This document shows, in pieces, positions 27,372 through 35,120 of a stretch of 64,000 bases of DNA (positions within the stretch are counted from its first letter, which is position 1; each line of letters opens with the position of its first letter). A program made the position numbers and the translations under genes. Source of the stretch: Brevundimonas intermedia (GTDB taxonomy: Bacteria > Pseudomonadota > Alphaproteobacteria > Caulobacterales > Caulobacteraceae); contig NZ_BSFD01000010.1 in the NCBI RefSeq assembly GCF_027922165.1, positions 62,001 through 126,000 of the forward strand, in the 5' to 3' direction. Under the pieces are notes generated by a model. That model was not told the DNA's origin and searched no databases. It saw only the letters and a program-made list of their open reading frames with translations.

Positions 27372-28406
27372 TTACTCGCCGTCCTCGACGCCAACCTCGA
27401 TGTTCTCGATCAGCAGTGCGAAATCGTAGTTTTCGACGACGTAGGCCTCGTTGACCGACTCGTAGGTCTCGACCCGGTTGCGCTTGGCGTTGTCGACGAT
27501 CGTCTTGCGACGGGTGCCTTCCTGCTCGTAGATCGACAGGTTATCGAGGCGCGTCACCAGAATGGTCCCGGCCGGGAAGAAGGGCACCTTGACCGCCTGC
27601 AGGCCGCCCAACTGCTTCTTCGACAGAAGGATGTCGGCGGCGACCTTTTCGGTCGGCTTGTCCTCCCCATCGACCATGGGGAAATACTTCTCGTGCAGCA
27701 GGCCGCTGCCGACGATCGCCACCAGTTCGGTGTCGCCCTGGACCCATTCAGGCAGGAACTTCGCCACGGCGTCGTAGACCAGGGCGTCGAGGTTGCGATA
27801 GTCGCTGCCGGTCGGCGCCACGACGATCTTGTCGGGGGTCGCGCCCTCGGCGAAGACGTGCGTCGGGCGGTTGACGCGGATCTGCTGGAGCCAACCGATG
27901 TTGACGTCCTGAAGCAGAGGATTGGCCACGCGGTCGGTCTGGACGGCGGCGATGATGCCGTTCCAGCCGATCATGATGCGGTCCCGAGCCTGCTGCTGCA
28001 GGGTCTGGTTGCGCATGCGGAGCTGGAAATCCTTGAACTTCGCCCAGAGATCCAGCTTGGCGTACCCGACATGGGTGTCGAAGTTGGTCTGCTTGCACTC
28101 GAAGCGGTCGGCATCGAGCGTGGTCGGATCACGGGTTTCGCGATCGCGGGCGTTGGTGTCGGTGCGGCCAGCCAGAGTGCCGGCGACACCCAGGCCGAGC
28201 TTTTCGCCAGACTGTTCGTCGACAGGGACGACATTGATCATGCCCAGGAAGGCGGAGCTCTCGGCCTGCTTGTCGATCAGGACCTGTTGGACCGACGGGT
28301 CCACAGCGAACTGCTTTTCGCCGAGGACGGTGCTTTCAGCGACGCCGTTCAGATCGGCCTGGCGGCTGAGCCAGGTGGTGTAAAGGAGGCGGGTTTTCGT
28401 CTTCAT
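27372..28406 (-). CDS. N: Major capsid protein N
   Basis: The 344-aa P2-family capsid protein starts MKTKTRLLYTTWLSRQADLN and has FLGMINVVPVDEQSGEKLGLG, ARDRIMIGWNG, VNIGWLQQIRVNRP, and SIYEQEGTRRKTIVDNAKRN, all family hallmarks. It follows the scaffold O, as in P2, where O cleaves N to its mature form. Confidence 0.93.
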   Translation of the reverse strand: MKTKTRLLYTTWLSRQADLNGVAESTVLGEKQFAVDPSVQQVLIDKQAESSAFLGMINVVPVDEQSGEKLGLGVAGTLAGRTDTNARDRETRDPTTLDADRFECKQTNFDTHVGYAKLDLWAKFKDFQLRMRNQTLQQQARDRIMIGWNGIIAAVQTDRVANPLLQDVNIGWLQQIRVNRPTHVFAEGATPDKIVVAPTGSDYRNLDALVYDAVAKFLPEWVQGDTELVAIVGSGLLHEKYFPMVDGEDKPTEKVAADILLSKKQLGGLQAVKVPFFPAGTILVTRLDNLSIYEQEGTRRKTIVDNAKRNRVETYESVNEAYVVENYDFALLIENIEVGVEDGE

Positions 28407-28461
28407 CGGGTTCAGGTTCCGTGACGGGCGTCGGGAGGGGATCGGTGGCGCGAGGGGCGGA

Positions 28462-29364
28462 TCAGCAGTCGGTCAGCTCTTGACCCTCGCCGCCGCCGGT
28501 GGCGGCCGGGCGCTGGCGATAGTTGCGGTCGGGGGTTTGCTCGACGTCGCGCTTGATGGCGGCGTGCTCGCTCTCGATCTTGGCGAAGCGGGCGTTGATC
28601 TCGCCGCTCTGGGTCGCCAAGGCCTGGGTGAACGACTGGCCGAGTTCCTTGAGGCCTGCGGACATGGCGGTAGCGAACGCGGTCAGGTCACCGCCCGGGT
28701 TGGCGGGATCGGCGGCGGGCGGCGCCTTGGGCTCGGCGCCCTTCATCGCGGAAGTGAACTTGGCGACGATCTTGTCGATCACCGAGTCGGCGCTTTCGAC
28801 CTGGGCGCCTTCCTCGGCGAACTCGATCGTGGTGGCGAAGGCGGCCGAGAACAGGCAGGTCTCGTGCTTCTTGCGGCTGTCCAGGTCGGCCTTGCGGATC
28901 TTGGCGAAGGCGTCGTCGGTGCGGGCTGAAAACTGCAGGGCCTCGACGCCCAACGAAGCCGGGCTGTCGGTCGCGGCCAAGCCCATCAGATAGGCCTTGC
29001 CGGTCCCCGAGAAGTTGGGCTCGACCTCGATCGAGGTGAATTTCTTCTGATCGGCCGCGAGATAACCCTGCAGGGTCTCGTTGCCCTCGATCTGCGCGTA
29101 CAGTGCGAGGCGCTTCTCGGTCTTGCCGCCGATCTCGATGTCGTCGTCCTGGACCTTCAGCGCGACGACGTCGCCCAGCGCCGGGAAGGGCCCGGCGGCC
29201 GAGGCGTTGCGGAAATGCTCAACGTTCACCCGAGCGGTGTAGGTCGCCGGGTTGTAGTTGGCGGCCATGTCGCGGAGCCATTGCGGCTCGATCGTGCGGC
29301 CGTCCGACGCGGTCAGGCCGGCGACGGCGATGCGGGTGAACTTGGTCGTCAGCTTCTTGGACAT
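28462..29364 (-). CDS. O: Capsid scaffolding protease O
   Basis: The 300-aa gpO-like protein has an N-terminal protease domain (FTRIAVAGLTASDGR, NVEHFRNASAAGPFPALGDV, FTSIEVEPNFSGTGKAYLMG), where the His of VEHFR fits the catalytic histidine, and a C-terminal scaffold helix rich in Glu and Lys. First gene of the capsid operon; the nearest late operator (29454-29480) is 90 bp upstream. Confidence 0.9.
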   Translation of the reverse strand: MSKKLTTKFTRIAVAGLTASDGRTIEPQWLRDMAANYNPATYTARVNVEHFRNASAAGPFPALGDVVALKVQDDDIEIGGKTEKRLALYAQIEGNETLQGYLAADQKKFTSIEVEPNFSGTGKAYLMGLAATDSPASLGVEALQFSARTDDAFAKIRKADLDSRKKHETCLFSAAFATTIEFAEEGAQVESADSVIDKIVAKFTSAMKGAEPKAPPAADPANPGGDLTAFATAMSAGLKELGQSFTQALATQSGEINARFAKIESEHAAIKRDVEQTPDRNYRQRPAATGGGEGQELTDC

Positions 29365-29453
29365 CGGGCCTCGGGCGATCTGCAGGGCGGCCGGTCGATC
29401 CGGCGAATGAGGCTGCAGATCACCGCCTGATCGCCTCTCGTCTCAAGGCGGGC

Positions 29454-29480
29454 CTGTTGTGCTGACGCGTCTGACAACAG
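29454..29480. promoter_or_regulatory. Ogr-type late operator between O and P
   Basis: CTGTTGT-N13-ACAACAG dyad in the 159-bp divergent region. Its centre is 57 bp from the P start codon and 103 bp from the O start. The spacer reads GCTGACGCGTCTG toward P. No other such dyad occurs here, so it may serve both directions. Confidence 0.75.
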
Positions 29481-29523
29481 CGGGCCGTCAGAAGCGGGCG
29501 ATGTCGCCGGTAGCGTCCGCCGC

Positions 29524-31419
29524 ATGAGGACACGGCCGAAAAAGAAGGCGGAGCAGACGGCCGGCGCGGACGACCTAGGCGCCCTGCTGACCGAATGCGG
29601 GGGTTTCGGCTTCCCCGTCGCCGCACTTCTGGACGAGCGCCGGGCGGCGAAGTTTCTTTATTGGTCGTTCTGGCGACTGACCGACATCGCCAAGCTTCTG
29701 AAGCAGCCTGAAGGCACCATCGCGAGCTGGAAGAGCCGCGACAAATGGGACGAGGCGTCCCCTCTCGAGCAGATGGAGGGCGTCACCCACGCCCGGTACA
29801 TCGCCCTGACGATGAAGGCCCAGAAAACGGGTCTGGACTTCAAGGAAATCGACGCCCTGCTCCGCGCGGCCGAGCGTCTGGCGCGCCTGCGCCGCTACTC
29901 GGTCGAGGGCGGCAACGAGACCGACCTCAATCCCAAGGTCGCCAATAGGAACGCGGGCCCGAAGAAGAAGCCCCAAAAGAACCGCATCACGCCCGACCAG
30001 GTCGAGATCCTGAAGGCGACGATGCTGAAGCGCATGTTCGGCTACCAGCTCACCTGGTGGTCGAAGGCGGATCTGCGGTCACGCATGATCCTGAAGAGCC
30101 GTCAGATCGGTGCGACCTACTATTTCGCGCTCGAGGCGCTGATCAAGGCGCTCGAGACCGGCCACAACCAGATCTTCCTGTCCGCATCGAAGGCGCAGGC
30201 CCATGTGTTCCGGGGCTATATCCGTGCCTTCGTCCTGGAAGTGATCGGCGTCGAACTGAGCGGCGATCCGATTCTGATCGATCGCGGTGAAGACGAGGAC
30301 GGCACGCCGCTCGAACAGCCAAACCTGATCTTCCTGGGCACCAACGCCCGGACGGCCCAGGGCTATCACGGCGATTTCTACTTCGACGAATTCTTCTGGG
30401 TCTTCGGTTTCGAGACGCTGAAGAAGGTCGCCAGCGGCATGGCGATGCAGAAGAAGTACCGAAAGACGTACTTCTCGACGCCCAGCTCCGTGATGCACGA
30501 GGCCTATGCCTTCTGGACCGGCCTGGAGTGGAACAAGAAGCGCGCGAAGGACAAGAGGCGCGACTTCGACGTCACCTGGGCGGCGACGAAGGACGGCCAG
30601 ATGGGCGCCGACCGGATCTGGCGCCACATGGTGACGATCGAGGACGCCGAGGCCCAGGGCTGCGACCTGTTCGACATCGAGGACCTGCGCGACGAGTATT
30701 CCGGGCCCGAGTTCGACAACCTCCTCATGTGCGGGTTCGTCGACGATACGCTGAGCGTCTTCCCCATGACGTCGCTCACGCCGTGCATGGTCGACGGCGA
30801 GGACGCCTGGGACGACGTCGATATGGCGCGCATTACCCTGGGCGCGGGGCGCGCATACAGCGGCGAGGTCTGGCTATCCTACGACCCGAACGGCAACGGC
30901 GAGAACGCCGACGCCGCAGGCCTGGTCGTCGTTGCGCCGCCGGCGCGCCCGGGCGGGAAGTTCCGGGTCCTGGAGCGCCAGCAGTTCAAGGGTTCAGACT
31001 TCACCGAACAGGCCGAGGTGATCCGCGCCTATACGCAGCGGTACCGGGTTTCGAAGATCGACATCGATGGGACCGGGATAGGCGCCGCGGTGGCGCAGCT
31101 GGTCCGGACCTTCTTCCCCAATCTGACCGAGCACCGATACGATCCCATCCTGAAGACGCAGATGGTCTACAAGGCCCTCGACGTCATCGGAAAGCATCGC
31201 CTCGAGTACCACGTCGAGTTCCGAGACCTGACCGGCGCCCTGATGTCGATCCGCCGCACCACGACGGCGAGCGGCCGTCAGGTCACCTATGAGGCGAGCC
31301 GCACCAAGGATAGCGGACACGCCGACCTCGCCTGGGCTCTGTTCCAGGCCCTGTTCAACGAGCCGCTAGCGGCCGGGATCGGCGGCGCCGCCAGATCCAG
31401 TGTGGAGATTTCCCGATGA
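29524..31419 (+). CDS. P: Terminase large subunit P (ATPase)
   Basis: The 631-aa packaging motor has an N-terminal HTH-like domain (WRLTDIAKLLKQPEGTIASWK), the ATPase with a Walker A-like LKSRQIGATYYFALEAL, Walker B-like GDFYFDEFFW, and a C-terminal nuclease domain with LSYDPNGNGENADAAGLVVV and DIDGTGIGAAVAQLV. It runs rightwards and overlaps Q by 4 bp. No Shine-Dalgarno precedes the ATG, which fits a leaderless late transcript. Confidence 0.93.
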   Translation: MRTRPKKKAEQTAGADDLGALLTECGGFGFPVAALLDERRAAKFLYWSFWRLTDIAKLLKQPEGTIASWKSRDKWDEASPLEQMEGVTHARYIALTMKAQKTGLDFKEIDALLRAAERLARLRRYSVEGGNETDLNPKVANRNAGPKKKPQKNRITPDQVEILKATMLKRMFGYQLTWWSKADLRSRMILKSRQIGATYYFALEALIKALETGHNQIFLSASKAQAHVFRGYIRAFVLEVIGVELSGDPILIDRGEDEDGTPLEQPNLIFLGTNARTAQGYHGDFYFDEFFWVFGFETLKKVASGMAMQKKYRKTYFSTPSSVMHEAYAFWTGLEWNKKRAKDKRRDFDVTWAATKDGQMGADRIWRHMVTIEDAEAQGCDLFDIEDLRDEYSGPEFDNLLMCGFVDDTLSVFPMTSLTPCMVDGEDAWDDVDMARITLGAGRAYSGEVWLSYDPNGNGENADAAGLVVVAPPARPGGKFRVLERQQFKGSDFTEQAEVIRAYTQRYRVSKIDIDGTGIGAAVAQLVRTFFPNLTEHRYDPILKTQMVYKALDVIGKHRLEYHVEFRDLTGALMSIRRTTTASGRQVTYEASRTKDSGHADLAWALFQALFNEPLAAGIGGAARSSVEISR

Positions 31420-32498
31420 CCATGGCCCTGCCCTCGCGCGGGCGCGCCCTTGCGCGTGCCCGCTCCTCGTCCAGCTTCAGCCGGCCAATCGAGGGCGAGA
31501 TCTTGCCGACGACCAGATCGGCCGAGCCGATGGCCTTCAGCCTGGGCGACGCGGAGCCGATACTGAACCGCCGCGAGTTGCTCGATCACCTGGAGTGCTG
31601 GCCGGTCCAGGGCGTCGGAGGTCGGTATTACCAGACCCCGTTGCCGCGCGATGTCTTGAGCCGCACGGCCAATGTCACCTCCCACCATTCCAGCGCCTTC
31701 CGCGTGAAGGTCAACCAGCTGCTGCGCGACTTCATTCCGTCATCTACCCTGGACCTCACGACGTTCGAGGGCCTCGTCCTCGATCACCTGGTCTTCGGCG
31801 ACTATTTCGTCGAGCGCATCAACAACCTCGGCGGCAGGCCAATGAAGCTGAAGCGTAGCCTGGCTCGCTTCACGCGCGTCGGCGTCGAGCCCGGCAACTA
31901 CGTCTTCCTCAACGGGTTCATGCGGGAGCACTGGTTCGAGAACGGATCCGTCTTCCACGGCATGCAGCCCTGGCTCGACCAGGAAATCTACGGCGTGCCT
32001 GAGTATCTTGGCGGGCTTCAATCGGCCTGGCTGAACGAAGGGGCGACCCTGTTCCGTCGGCGCTTCTTCCTGAACGGGGCGCACGCCGGCTTCATCATGT
32101 ACGTCGGCAAGGGCGGTCTGCAGGAGGACGACGCCGAGAAGATCAAGGCCGCGATCCGAGACACGAAGGGCGTCGGGAACTTCAAGAGCCTGTTCGTCCA
32201 CCTGCCCCAGGGCGAGAAGGATTCGATCCAGATCCTGCACCCGGGCGAGGCGGCCGCGAAGGATGAGTTCGTCGGGATCAAGGACGTCACCCGCGACGAC
32301 ATCCTGGCCGCACACCGCGTGCCGCCCCAGCTGCTCGGCATCATTCCGAAGACGGCGGGGGGGTTCGGCGACGTCCAGAAGGCCGAGGAGGTGTTCTATA
32401 TGACCGAGATCATCCCGCTGCAGCGTCGTTTCCTCACCATCAACGAATGGCTGGGCGTGGACGTCGTCCGGTTCAAAGAGCGGGTCTATCCGGCTTAG
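31416..32498 (+). CDS. Q: Portal protein Q
   Basis: The 360-aa P2/PBSX-type portal has MAFSLGDAEPILNRRELLDHLEC, YYQTPLPRDVLSRTANVTSHHSS (seen as separate segments), VFHGMQPWLDQEIYGVPEYL and LAAHRVPPQLLGIIPK. ATG 31416 overlaps the P stop; a second ATG two codons on is also possible. Confidence 0.92.
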   Translation: MTMALPSRGRALARARSSSSFSRPIEGEILPTTRSAEPMAFSLGDAEPILNRRELLDHLECWPVQGVGGRYYQTPLPRDVLSRTANVTSHHSSAFRVKVNQLLRDFIPSSTLDLTTFEGLVLDHLVFGDYFVERINNLGGRPMKLKRSLARFTRVGVEPGNYVFLNGFMREHWFENGSVFHGMQPWLDQEIYGVPEYLGGLQSAWLNEGATLFRRRFFLNGAHAGFIMYVGKGGLQEDDAEKIKAAIRDTKGVGNFKSLFVHLPQGEKDSIQILHPGEAAAKDEFVGIKDVTRDDILAAHRVPPQLLGIIPKTAGGFGDVQKAEEVFYMTEIIPLQRRFLTINEWLGVDVVRFKERVYPA

Positions 32499-32500
32499 GC

Positions 32501-32526
32501 CTGTTGTCGTACCCACCCGCACAACA
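32501..32526. promoter_or_regulatory. Ogr-type dyad just after Q
   Basis: CTGTTGT-N13-ACAACA, 3 bp after the Q stop. The spacer (CGTACCCACCCGC) differs from the other three, and no start codon lies 57 bp away on either side. It could drive the rightward methylase gene (start 32709) late in infection. Confidence 0.5.
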
Positions 32527-32640
32527 ACGGCGACTGGCTTAGCCGGGCGGCGTCCAGGATCTGGGCGTCGCCCTCGTTTCTAGAGGCGGGGGCCGGGCGT
32601 TTGCCGCGCCCGAGCCGCCGAGCCGTAACTCAGCACGTCC

Positions 32641-32675
32641 AGGGGTGCACGCCCCTTTCGCCCCGCCACCGGCCT
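32641..32675 (-). other. Candidate cos region downstream of Q
   Basis: In P2 the cohesive end lies just beyond Q. In the 210 bp between Q and the methylase the minus strand reads GGTGGCGGGGCGAAAGGGGC (32670-32651), which resembles the remembered P2 end GGCGAGGCGGGGAAAGCAC in order and composition. A GGGG-N6-CCCC repeat adjoins. This is a weak, position-based candidate. Confidence 0.3.
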
Positions 32676-32708
32676 GACCGGCGCGGCGCAAATACTGTTG
32701 AGTCGACC

Positions 32709-33518
32709 ATGAACGCAATCACCCTTTCTCCCGTCACGCCGGTGCGCCCGATCGCACCCTACATCGGCGGCAAGCGCAACCTGGCGCGCCGTCTGTGCGC
32801 CCTGATCGAGGCCACGCCTCACACCACATATGCCGAAGCTTTCGTCGGCATGGGCGGCGTCTTCTTTCGCCGGCAGTCCCGGCCGAAGTGCGAACTGATC
32901 AACGACTGGTCTGGCGACGTCGCCAATCTGTTCCGCTGCATGCGCGCCCACCCCGGCGCCCTCGTTGACCTGGTCGCGCTGCAACTCCATTCGCGAGCCG
33001 AGTTTGATCGAGCGGTGCGCGAGGATCCCACCACACTGACCGACCTGCAGCGCGCGGCGCGGTTCGTCTATCTGCAGAAGACCGCGTTCGGCGGGAAGGT
33101 GAACGGTCGCCACTTCGGCGTCAGCCTCGGGCGCCCTGCCCGCTTCCAAGCCAGCACCGTCGGTGATGACCTACTGGCCGCCGCAAAGCGCCTCGAGGGC
33201 GTGACGATTGAGCAGCTCGGATGGTCGGAGTTCATGGCCAGATATGACCGGCCGGACGTGCTGTTCTATCTCGACCCACCGTACTTCGGCTGCGAGGACG
33301 ACTACGGCGACGGCATGTTCGGGCGCCAAGAGTTCGGCGCCATGGCCGAGCAGCTTGCCGTACTGAAGGGCCGGTTCATCCTATCGCTGAACGATCGGCC
33401 GCAGGTGCGCGAGATCTTCGCGCGCTTCCAGGTCGAGACCGTCGGGACGCACTATGGGCTCGCCGGCCAGGGCGCCCTGCCTGCGTCAGAGGTCATCATC
33501 ACCGGGGGCGGCGCCTAA
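32709..33518 (+). CDS. DNA adenine N6-methyltransferase (Dam/D12 class)
   Basis: The 269-aa enzyme has the D12-class motifs in order: YIGGKRNLARRLCALI (SAM-binding region, about residues 18-33), EAFVGMGGVFFRR, a middle TKTAFGG-like QKTAFGGKVNG, and the catalytic DPPYFG near residue 190. The target sequence cannot be read from this; D12 enzymes often modify GATC. Phage copies usually protect DNA from host restriction. ATG 32709 starts the conserved domain. Confidence 0.88.
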   Translation: MNAITLSPVTPVRPIAPYIGGKRNLARRLCALIEATPHTTYAEAFVGMGGVFFRRQSRPKCELINDWSGDVANLFRCMRAHPGALVDLVALQLHSRAEFDRAVREDPTTLTDLQRAARFVYLQKTAFGGKVNGRHFGVSLGRPARFQASTVGDDLLAAAKRLEGVTIEQLGWSEFMARYDRPDVLFYLDPPYFGCEDDYGDGMFGRQEFGAMAEQLAVLKGRFILSLNDRPQVREIFARFQVETVGTHYGLAGQGALPASEVIITGGGA

Positions 33519-33523
33519 GCCTC

Positions 33524-33555
33524 TCGGCCGGGCCGCTCCCCGCGCGCCCGGCCGA
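33524..33555 (+). terminator. Hairpin terminator after the methylase gene
   Basis: TCGGCCGGGC and GCCCGGCCGA form a perfect 10-bp stem with a 12-nt loop, 5 bp after the methylase stop. There is no long T run, only AATCTT, so efficiency is uncertain. Confidence 0.5.
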
Positions 33556-33567
33556 AATCTTAAATGA

Positions 33568-33582
33568 GAACATTACAAGAAC
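33568..33582 (+). promoter_or_regulatory. LexA (SOS) box of the alphaproteobacterial type
   Basis: GAAC-ATTACAA-GAAC is the reverse complement of GTTC-N7-GTTC, the direct-repeat LexA box of alphaproteobacteria. A CATACA -10-like hexamer lies at 33612-33617, and the next gene starts at 33651. The 80-bp spacing suits a repressible promoter. Confidence 0.65.
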
Positions 33583-33650
33583 ATTTTTGCTTTGCGGCGC
33601 GGCGGCTCTGGCATACAGAAGTCGCTGGGTCGGCACGCCCGAGATCGAGA

Positions 33651-33917
33651 ATGAACAAGAGCCAGTACCCCGACGACACCACCATCGACGACATACAATC
33701 AGGCGACCAGCTGTCGATGACGTGCGAATGCGGTTGGTCCGGCGAAATCGCCTGGGCGCTGCTCCCTCAGAAGCAGAAGTTCACGCCGCTGCGAGACTTG
33801 CGTCGGAAGATGGTCTGCCGCCGCTGCGGCGCGCGTTCGCCGAGGGTGGTGATCAAGGGGTTCCAGGGCCCCGGCTCCGCCCTGTATACGCGCTGGACCT
33901 GGCCGCCGGTCGCCTGA
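33651..33917 (+). CDS. Small zinc-ribbon protein under a likely SOS promoter
   Basis: This 88-aa protein has two CxxC pairs (CECGW near residue 24, CRRCG near residue 57) forming one zinc ribbon, with a hydrophobic WALLPQ segment between. I start at ATG 33651. The longer frame from 33564 would run through the SOS box. The function is unknown. Damage-induced phage genes of this size often act on the host cell or on the repressor, but that is inference. Confidence 0.65.
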   Translation: MNKSQYPDDTTIDDIQSGDQLSMTCECGWSGEIAWALLPQKQKFTPLRDLRRKMVCRRCGARSPRVVIKGFQGPGSALYTRWTWPPVA

Positions 33918-33930
33918 AGGCCCTCTCGAG

Positions 33931-33952
33931 CCCCCGGGCAGCCCGGGAGGGG
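33931..33952. terminator. GC-rich palindrome between convergent genes
   Basis: A CCCCCGGGC / GCCCGGGAGGG palindrome lies 13 bp after the zinc-ribbon gene and before the convergent 34033-34251 gene. Possible shared terminator; no T run. Confidence 0.3.
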
Positions 33953-34032
33953 CGCCACCCCGGTGCCGCCCCGAGGATCGCGCTTTTCCCCCCGCCTCGC
34001 CTGGCCGCTTTATGGGTCGCAATTATTGCACT

Positions 34033-34251
34033 TCACCAGTCTCGCCGGATCCTTGTCCGCCGGGGCTGGATTAGGTGTCTCGCTGGGGGCTCCGGTCTTG
34101 CAGTTTCTTGCGGCCTCGGCGTGTTTTCAGGCGCGCACGTCCAACTGCCGATGAACAGCCGCTGATACTCGACCAGCGTCATCGGCAAGTCCCGCGCGAT
34201 CTCCGTGATCTCCTCATACTCGTCGAACCAGATCTTCGGCGGCTCGCTCAT
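34033..34251 (-). CDS. Small hypothetical protein, last of the parA operon
   Basis: 72 aa. The first half is a well-formed acidic helix region (IWFDEYEEITEIARDLPMTL, then VEYQRLFIG); the C-terminal third is Pro/Arg-rich and probably disordered. It overlaps the preceding gene (ATGA). No family recognised. Confidence 0.55.
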   Translation of the reverse strand: MSEPPKIWFDEYEEITEIARDLPMTLVEYQRLFIGSWTCAPENTPRPQETARPEPPARHLIQPRRTRIRRDW

Positions 34252-34463
34252 TTGCGTTCCTCCAACGCCTTAGCGACCTCGCTCGCCGTCGACGCGACGA
34301 TCGCATCATACTGCTTAATAGTCACCCAGCAGGCCCAACGAGAGAAGACGGCCGAGGTCTCGGTCACTTCGAGTTCGTCGCCGCTCTCCGGATCCTTGAT
34401 CGTCGTTCCAGAGGGAACGCGATGAACCTTGAAAGCAAACAGTGAGTCGAACAGGCCAAGCAT
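34248..34463 (-). CDS. Small hypothetical protein in the parA operon
   Basis: 71 aa, with KDPESGDELEVTETSAVFSR in the middle and an Ala-rich helix at the end (IVASTASEVAKALEERK). Overlaps both neighbours through ATGA junctions. No family recognised. Confidence 0.6.
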   Translation of the reverse strand: MLGLFDSLFAFKVHRVPSGTTIKDPESGDELEVTETSAVFSRWACWVTIKQYDAIVASTASEVAKALEERK

Positions 34464-34675
34464 CAGTACCCTCTCCGGATCTCGTGCTCGAGCGTCTGGC
34501 GGGTCAGGTCCAGGTGCGCGTCTAGGGCGGCGGAGGCTGCGGTGCGCGCCTCCTCAGCCGCTTTGCGATCGCCCGACCATACGTGAGCGCCGAATTCTAC
34601 AATCTTGGCGTCCATCATCGCTCGGGCCGCCACCGACTGAAGCATCACGTCAGTGTAGGGCTTGCGGCGGTCCAC
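34463..34675 (-). CDS. Small helical hypothetical protein in the parA operon
   Basis: 70 aa, starting at GTG 34675 after a strong GGGAGG site that lies inside the end of the preceding 38-codon frame. Almost all helix, Ala/Glu/Arg-rich. The upstream part of the longer frame is not used because of that ribosome site. No family recognised. Confidence 0.6.
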   Translation of the reverse strand: MDRRKPYTDVMLQSVAARAMMDAKIVEFGAHVWSGDRKAAEEARTAASAALDAHLDLTRQTLEHEIRRGY

Positions 34676-34677
34676 GG

Positions 34678-34794
34678 TCAGCCTCCCAGGCCAAGGAACA
34701 ACCGCCGGAGATCGGCCGCCACTGATTTGGGCGCGAGATCCCAGGCCGCTGAAATCCTGGCTTCGACGTGCACATCTACAACTGGCAGCCTCAC
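34678..34794 (-). CDS. 38-codon open frame coupled to the partition genes
   Basis: GTG at 34794 overlaps the stop of the ribbon-helix-helix gene (GTGA), and the frame ends 2 bp before the next GTG start, so it fills the gap exactly. The product begins MRLPVVDVHVEARISA and ends in a short Leu/Arg helix. Support is from operon packing only. Confidence 0.45.
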   Translation of the reverse strand: MRLPVVDVHVEARISAAWDLAPKSVAADLRRLFLGLGG

Positions 34795-35120
34795 GACTTA
34801 TCCTTCCGATCCAAGGCATCGACGGCTCGCTCGAACAGCTCGTTCATGCTGATCCCGGCTTCGTCAGCCATGGCCGCGAAGCGGGCTCGGTTTTCAGGCG
34901 TGACTTTAAGGTTCAGCTGGGCGTTGCGGCCGGTGCGGTAGCGGCGCTGGGTGTCGCTGGGGGCGCGGACGGAGGCGCCGGAGCCATAGCCTCCCTCCTC
35001 AGCGACGCGGCGCGCGGCCTCGGGATCAGGCCGGGCGATCGGGCGCGGCTTGAAATCGCCGGCGCCCAGGTCATCGGTCGAGCCGGGGGCCGGGCCGAAG
35101 GTCTTACGCCGCTCGTTCAT
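34791..35120 (-). CDS. Ribbon-helix-helix partition partner of ParA (ParG-like)
   Basis: 109 aa. A flexible, charged N-terminus (1-65) precedes a C-terminal ribbon-helix-helix unit: the strand NAQLNLKVTPENR, then helices RFAAMADEAG and SMNELFERAVDAL. This long tail plus RHH is the ParG/omega layout: the fold binds repeated DNA sites and the arginine-containing tail stimulates ParA ATPase. It overlaps parA by 17 bp, typical of a par cassette. Confidence 0.75.
   Translation of the reverse strand: MNERRKTFGPAPGSTDDLGAGDFKPRPIARPDPEAARRVAEEGGYGSGASVRAPSDTQRRYRTGRNAQLNLKVTPENRARFAAMADEAGISMNELFERAVDALDRKDKS

Noticed and set aside
33564-33650. Longer start for the zinc-ribbon gene
   Set aside because: The ATG lies at the SOS box and the extra residues look like promoter DNA read as protein.
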